Shown: positions 42,009-43,990 of the stretch, one piece after another
Numbering within the stretch: position 1 is the stretch's first letter
Layout: each line of letters opens with the position of its first letter
Origin: an uncultured Verrucomicrobiota bacterium
Lineage (GTDB): Bacteria; Verrucomicrobiota; Verrucomicrobiia; Opitutales; Intestinicryptomonadaceae
NCBI GenBank assembly: GCA_949298545.1
Contig: CASFWX010000024.1
Span: 1-43,990, forward strand
DNA length: 43,990 bases
Reading direction: 5' to 3'
Made by a program: the position numbers and the translations under genes
Notes under the pieces: model-generated
Database searches by the model: none
What the model was told of the DNA's origin: nothing
The model's input: the letters and a program-made list of their open reading frames with translations, nothing else

Positions 42009-43568
42009 ATGGGAAAAGCTTTTGAAAGAACTCTTATAGCCGCATCGGCCGTGTCATTGGCGGGCTGCATGGTTGGCCCCGACTATGTCGAGCCATCGCC
42101 TGGAGTCTGCGAGAGCGAAATAAAGGCGGAGCATTTCTTTAGGGACGAGGGCTTGTGGAAGGACGCCGCCCCGTCGGACAATCTTCCGAAGGGAGACTGG
42201 TGGGAGGTCTTCAACGATCCCGAGCTTTCCGCCCTGCTGAAGACCTGCCGCGAAAACAGCCCCAGCCTGAAAGCCGCCTTTTACAGGGTCGAGCAGGCCA
42301 GGCAGACCGCCCGCATGGACGAGGGTGAGCTTTATCCGTGGCTCAACGGGAACGCCTCGTTTGCCAGAACCGCGCCGTCGAGAAATACGCGCGTCAGCTA
42401 CGGGCAGTACGACACTTGGCTGACGGGCTTCGGAATAACTTGGGATCTGGACCTGTTCGGGAGGATTCGCAGCATAATAGAATCCGACGTGGCAACCGCC
42501 CAGGCGGAGCTCGACGCGTACGAGAATTTGATGCTTCTCCTGCAATCGCAGGTGGCTTCGCAATATTTTACGATACGCCAGCTCCACTCGGAGCGCGAGC
42601 TTCTCGTCCGCACGCTGAAAGTCAGAAAAGAGCAAACGGAGCTCGTACGCCGCAGGGTGGCTTCGGATTTCGCCGATGACTTGGACCTGCAGAGGGCAAT
42701 CCAGCAGGAGTGCGAGGCTGCGGCCCAGCTCGCGCAGGTCGACCGGTCGATGGCAGTAGCCAGGAACGACATAGCCGTGCTTGCGGGCATGCCCCCGTCG
42801 CAGCTCAAGCTGTCGGATCTCCCCCTCGGGGACAAGATGCCCAAACTGCCCCAGGCTGTGCCGTCCCAGCTGCTCGAAAGGCGCCCCGACATCGCGCAGG
42901 CAGAGCGCTTGGTGTACGCCGCGAACGCCAGGATAGGCGCCGCCCAGGCCGCGTATTTCCCGACGGTTTCACTTACGGCTAATACAGACTTGTCCGCGCA
43001 AAATATCGACAAGCTCATAAATTCAAGCTCCTTTGCATGGGGCATAAGCCCCCAGATTTACATACCGATATTCCAGGCTGGGAGAACCTACGCCCAAAAG
43101 CAGGTCGCTCTCGCCGCCCATAAGGAGGCTCTCGAAAATTACAAGAGCACGGTTTTGAGCGCGATCGGCGAAGTTGAAAACGCCTTGTCGCAGATAAACA
43201 ATCTGCGCGTTGAATACGCCAAGCGAATGGCTGTGGTGGAGGCTTCATTGAAGGTCGAGGAGCTGACGCAGAGGCAGTACGACTTGGGATTCGTGGACTA
43301 TTTCTCCGTCAGCGACGCGCAAAGTTTGGCATTGCTCAACGAACGCGAACAATTAGCGCTTTTGGGGGACAGATTCCGCGCGTGCGTGAACTTGATTGTT
43401 GCACTCGGCGGCGGCTGGCAAAACGAAAAGCCGTCGGCTGACTGGTTCGACAACAATACGAAGCCTGGCTTTTACGAAGGGATAAGCGATCCGGCTTCCC
43501 CGGCGGGAATGCAGGGCGAAAATAAAACGCCGGTTTCGGAGGAAGCATCTAAGGGGGCAAAACTTTGA
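42009..43568 (+). CDS. Outer-membrane efflux channel lipoprotein (NodT/OprM family)
   Basis: The 519-residue protein has a lipoprotein signal ending SLAGC (Cys near 19) and MVGPDYVEP right after, the standard OprM/NodT start. Two internal repeats of the TolC fold follow: DPELSALLKTCRENSPSLKAAFYRVEQARQTA and the second with RRPDIAQAERLVYAANARIGAAQAAYFPTVSL near 295. FGITWDLDLFGR is also typical. It forms the trimeric channel for the pump. The last 45 residues after GGGW are a hydrophilic tail longer than usual. The start is 1 nt after the acrB stop. A strong intrinsic terminator follows at 43615. Confidence 0.95.
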   Translation: MGKAFERTLIAASAVSLAGCMVGPDYVEPSPGVCESEIKAEHFFRDEGLWKDAAPSDNLPKGDWWEVFNDPELSALLKTCRENSPSLKAAFYRVEQARQTARMDEGELYPWLNGNASFARTAPSRNTRVSYGQYDTWLTGFGITWDLDLFGRIRSIIESDVATAQAELDAYENLMLLLQSQVASQYFTIRQLHSERELLVRTLKVRKEQTELVRRRVASDFADDLDLQRAIQQECEAAAQLAQVDRSMAVARNDIAVLAGMPPSQLKLSDLPLGDKMPKLPQAVPSQLLERRPDIAQAERLVYAANARIGAAQAAYFPTVSLTANTDLSAQNIDKLINSSSFAWGISPQIYIPIFQAGRTYAQKQVALAAHKEALENYKSTVLSAIGEVENALSQINNLRVEYAKRMAVVEASLKVEELTQRQYDLGFVDYFSVSDAQSLALLNEREQLALLGDRFRACVNLIVALGGGWQNEKPSADWFDNNTKPGFYEGISDPASPAGMQGENKTPVSEEASKGAKL

Positions 43569-43614
43569 TTTGAGGCGGAAATATTTTTCGATTGTGCGAA
43601 AACCGCATCTGAAA

Positions 43615-43649
43615 GGGAATCCCCACATCGCCGGGGGATTCTCTTTTTT
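43615..43649 (+). terminator. Intrinsic terminator of the efflux operon
   Basis: GGGAATCCCC (43615-43624) pairs with GGGGATTCTC (43634-43643) in a 10-bp stem with one G-U pair and a 9-nt loop, followed by six Ts (43644-43649). It lies 47 nt after the oprM stop codon and is the clearest terminator in the window. Confidence 0.85.
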
Positions 43650-43784
43650 GCGCCTTGCCTGAACGCGTGGGACGTGGGAGCGAAGACTTTGCCGTAAAAA
43701 ATTGCAATCCTTTGACAGAATTGGGATTAGCGGGCTTTTTGCGTTTGACACTCCCTCTTTCGTCGCGTTTTCTTAATCGCCTAT

Positions 43785-43990
43785 ATGAGAAAATCCATAC
43801 TTGCCATAATATTAATAGTCGGAGTGCTATTTGCGGTTCCATTATTTTCCTCGGGAGAAAAGGCAGTTGTAAACGTGGACTTTGAAAGCGGAGGATTTCC
43901 GGAGGGAGTGTCTGTGGACGAGTCGTGTTTGTCTGCGATAGAAGGCGAGAAGGCCTTGTCCGGCACGCGTTCGGCGCGCATATCGACAAT
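43785..43990 (+). CDS. Secreted protein, N-terminal fragment
   Basis: The frame opens with an ATG at 43785 and is still open at the window end, giving 68 residues. The start MRKSILAIILIVGVLFAVPL is a signal peptide, probably cut after the SSG near 23. The following VNVDFESGGFPEGVSV and EGEKALSGTRSARIST resemble the opening of jelly-roll or carbohydrate-binding modules, where a D-F-E strand is followed by a G-x-x-S-A strand. A consensus TTGACA lies at 43745-43750 but no good -10 follows. The family cannot be decided from this fragment. Confidence 0.6.
   Translation, partial: MRKSILAIILIVGVLFAVPLFSSGEKAVVNVDFESGGFPEGVSVDESCLSAIEGEKALSGTRSARIST

Noticed and set aside
40667..42070. 467-codon open frame on the minus strand opposite the acrB-like gene
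   Set aside because: The plus-strand gene here carries all RND motifs. The minus-strand translation has low complexity in His, Arg and Gln and no family likeness; long antisense frames are common in GC-rich coding DNA.
33321..43990. Genomic island or mobile element in the accessory part
   Set aside because: No integrase, transposase, tRNA-anchored repeat or terminal inverted repeats were found; gene style matches the rest of the window apart from the AT-rich gap.

Overview
The window reads as a chromosomal segment of a Gram-negative, heterotrophic bacterium. Outer-membrane biogenesis genes (a SurA-type chaperone and lptD), a complete RND efflux pump with its own outer-membrane channel, and several signal-peptide or lipoprotein genes point to a double membrane. 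Gene content and several protein variants (the DKVLEPL form of IspD, a DUF4432 sugar epimerase-like protein, a sialidase-type protein end, a secreted nitroreductase) suggest the PVC group, most likely Verrucomicrobiota and perhaps Opitutae. That placement is inference from protein style, without a database search.

Layout. 1-333 is the 3' end of a sialidase-like glycosidase. 533-2457 is a tight minus-strand operon pyrF-ispD-ispF, divergent from ispE (2509-3423), so three MEP isoprenoid genes sit together. A tRNA-Lys(CTT) with its own promoter-like sequence and terminator lies at 3599-3671. From 3786 to 16973 the plus strand carries a secreted histidine phosphatase, mfd, surA-like, lptD, scpA, a small unknown gene, glmM, a TPR gene, an unknown lipoprotein and an OGG1-type glycosylase. 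A minus-strand pair (16983-19024) encodes a beta-lactamase-fold protein that has lost its catalytic motifs and an RmlD-like reductase.

From 19111 to 33320 there is a 14-kb plus-strand run with very short gaps and many 1-23 nt overlaps: hisC, CorC/HlyC-type CBS protein, acnA, STAS protein, RsbU-type phosphatase, ybaB, recR, uppP, amidohydrolase, tmk, holB, TIM-barrel isomerase-like, ybeY, DUF502 and a divergent recO. These cover DNA repair and replication, envelope lipid recycling, ribosome maturation and a partner-switch signalling pair.

From 33321 on the region is looser and more accessory: an AraC regulator divergent from a DUF4432 gene, a secreted nitroreductase, and a tetR-acrA-acrB-oprM efflux operon that starts with a clear palindromic operator and ends with a strong intrinsic terminator. 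The last 200 bases begin a secreted protein cut by the window edge.

I found no transposase, integrase, phage gene, CRISPR array or recognisable defence system. The most unusual items are the catalytically eroded beta-lactamase homologue, a nitroreductase with two plausible starts (secreted and cytoplasmic), UppP with a signal-peptide-like extension, YbeY with an Asp in place of the third metal-binding His, a very divergent RecO, the 80-residue unknown between scpA and glmM, and several DNA or RNA structures in intergenic regions.
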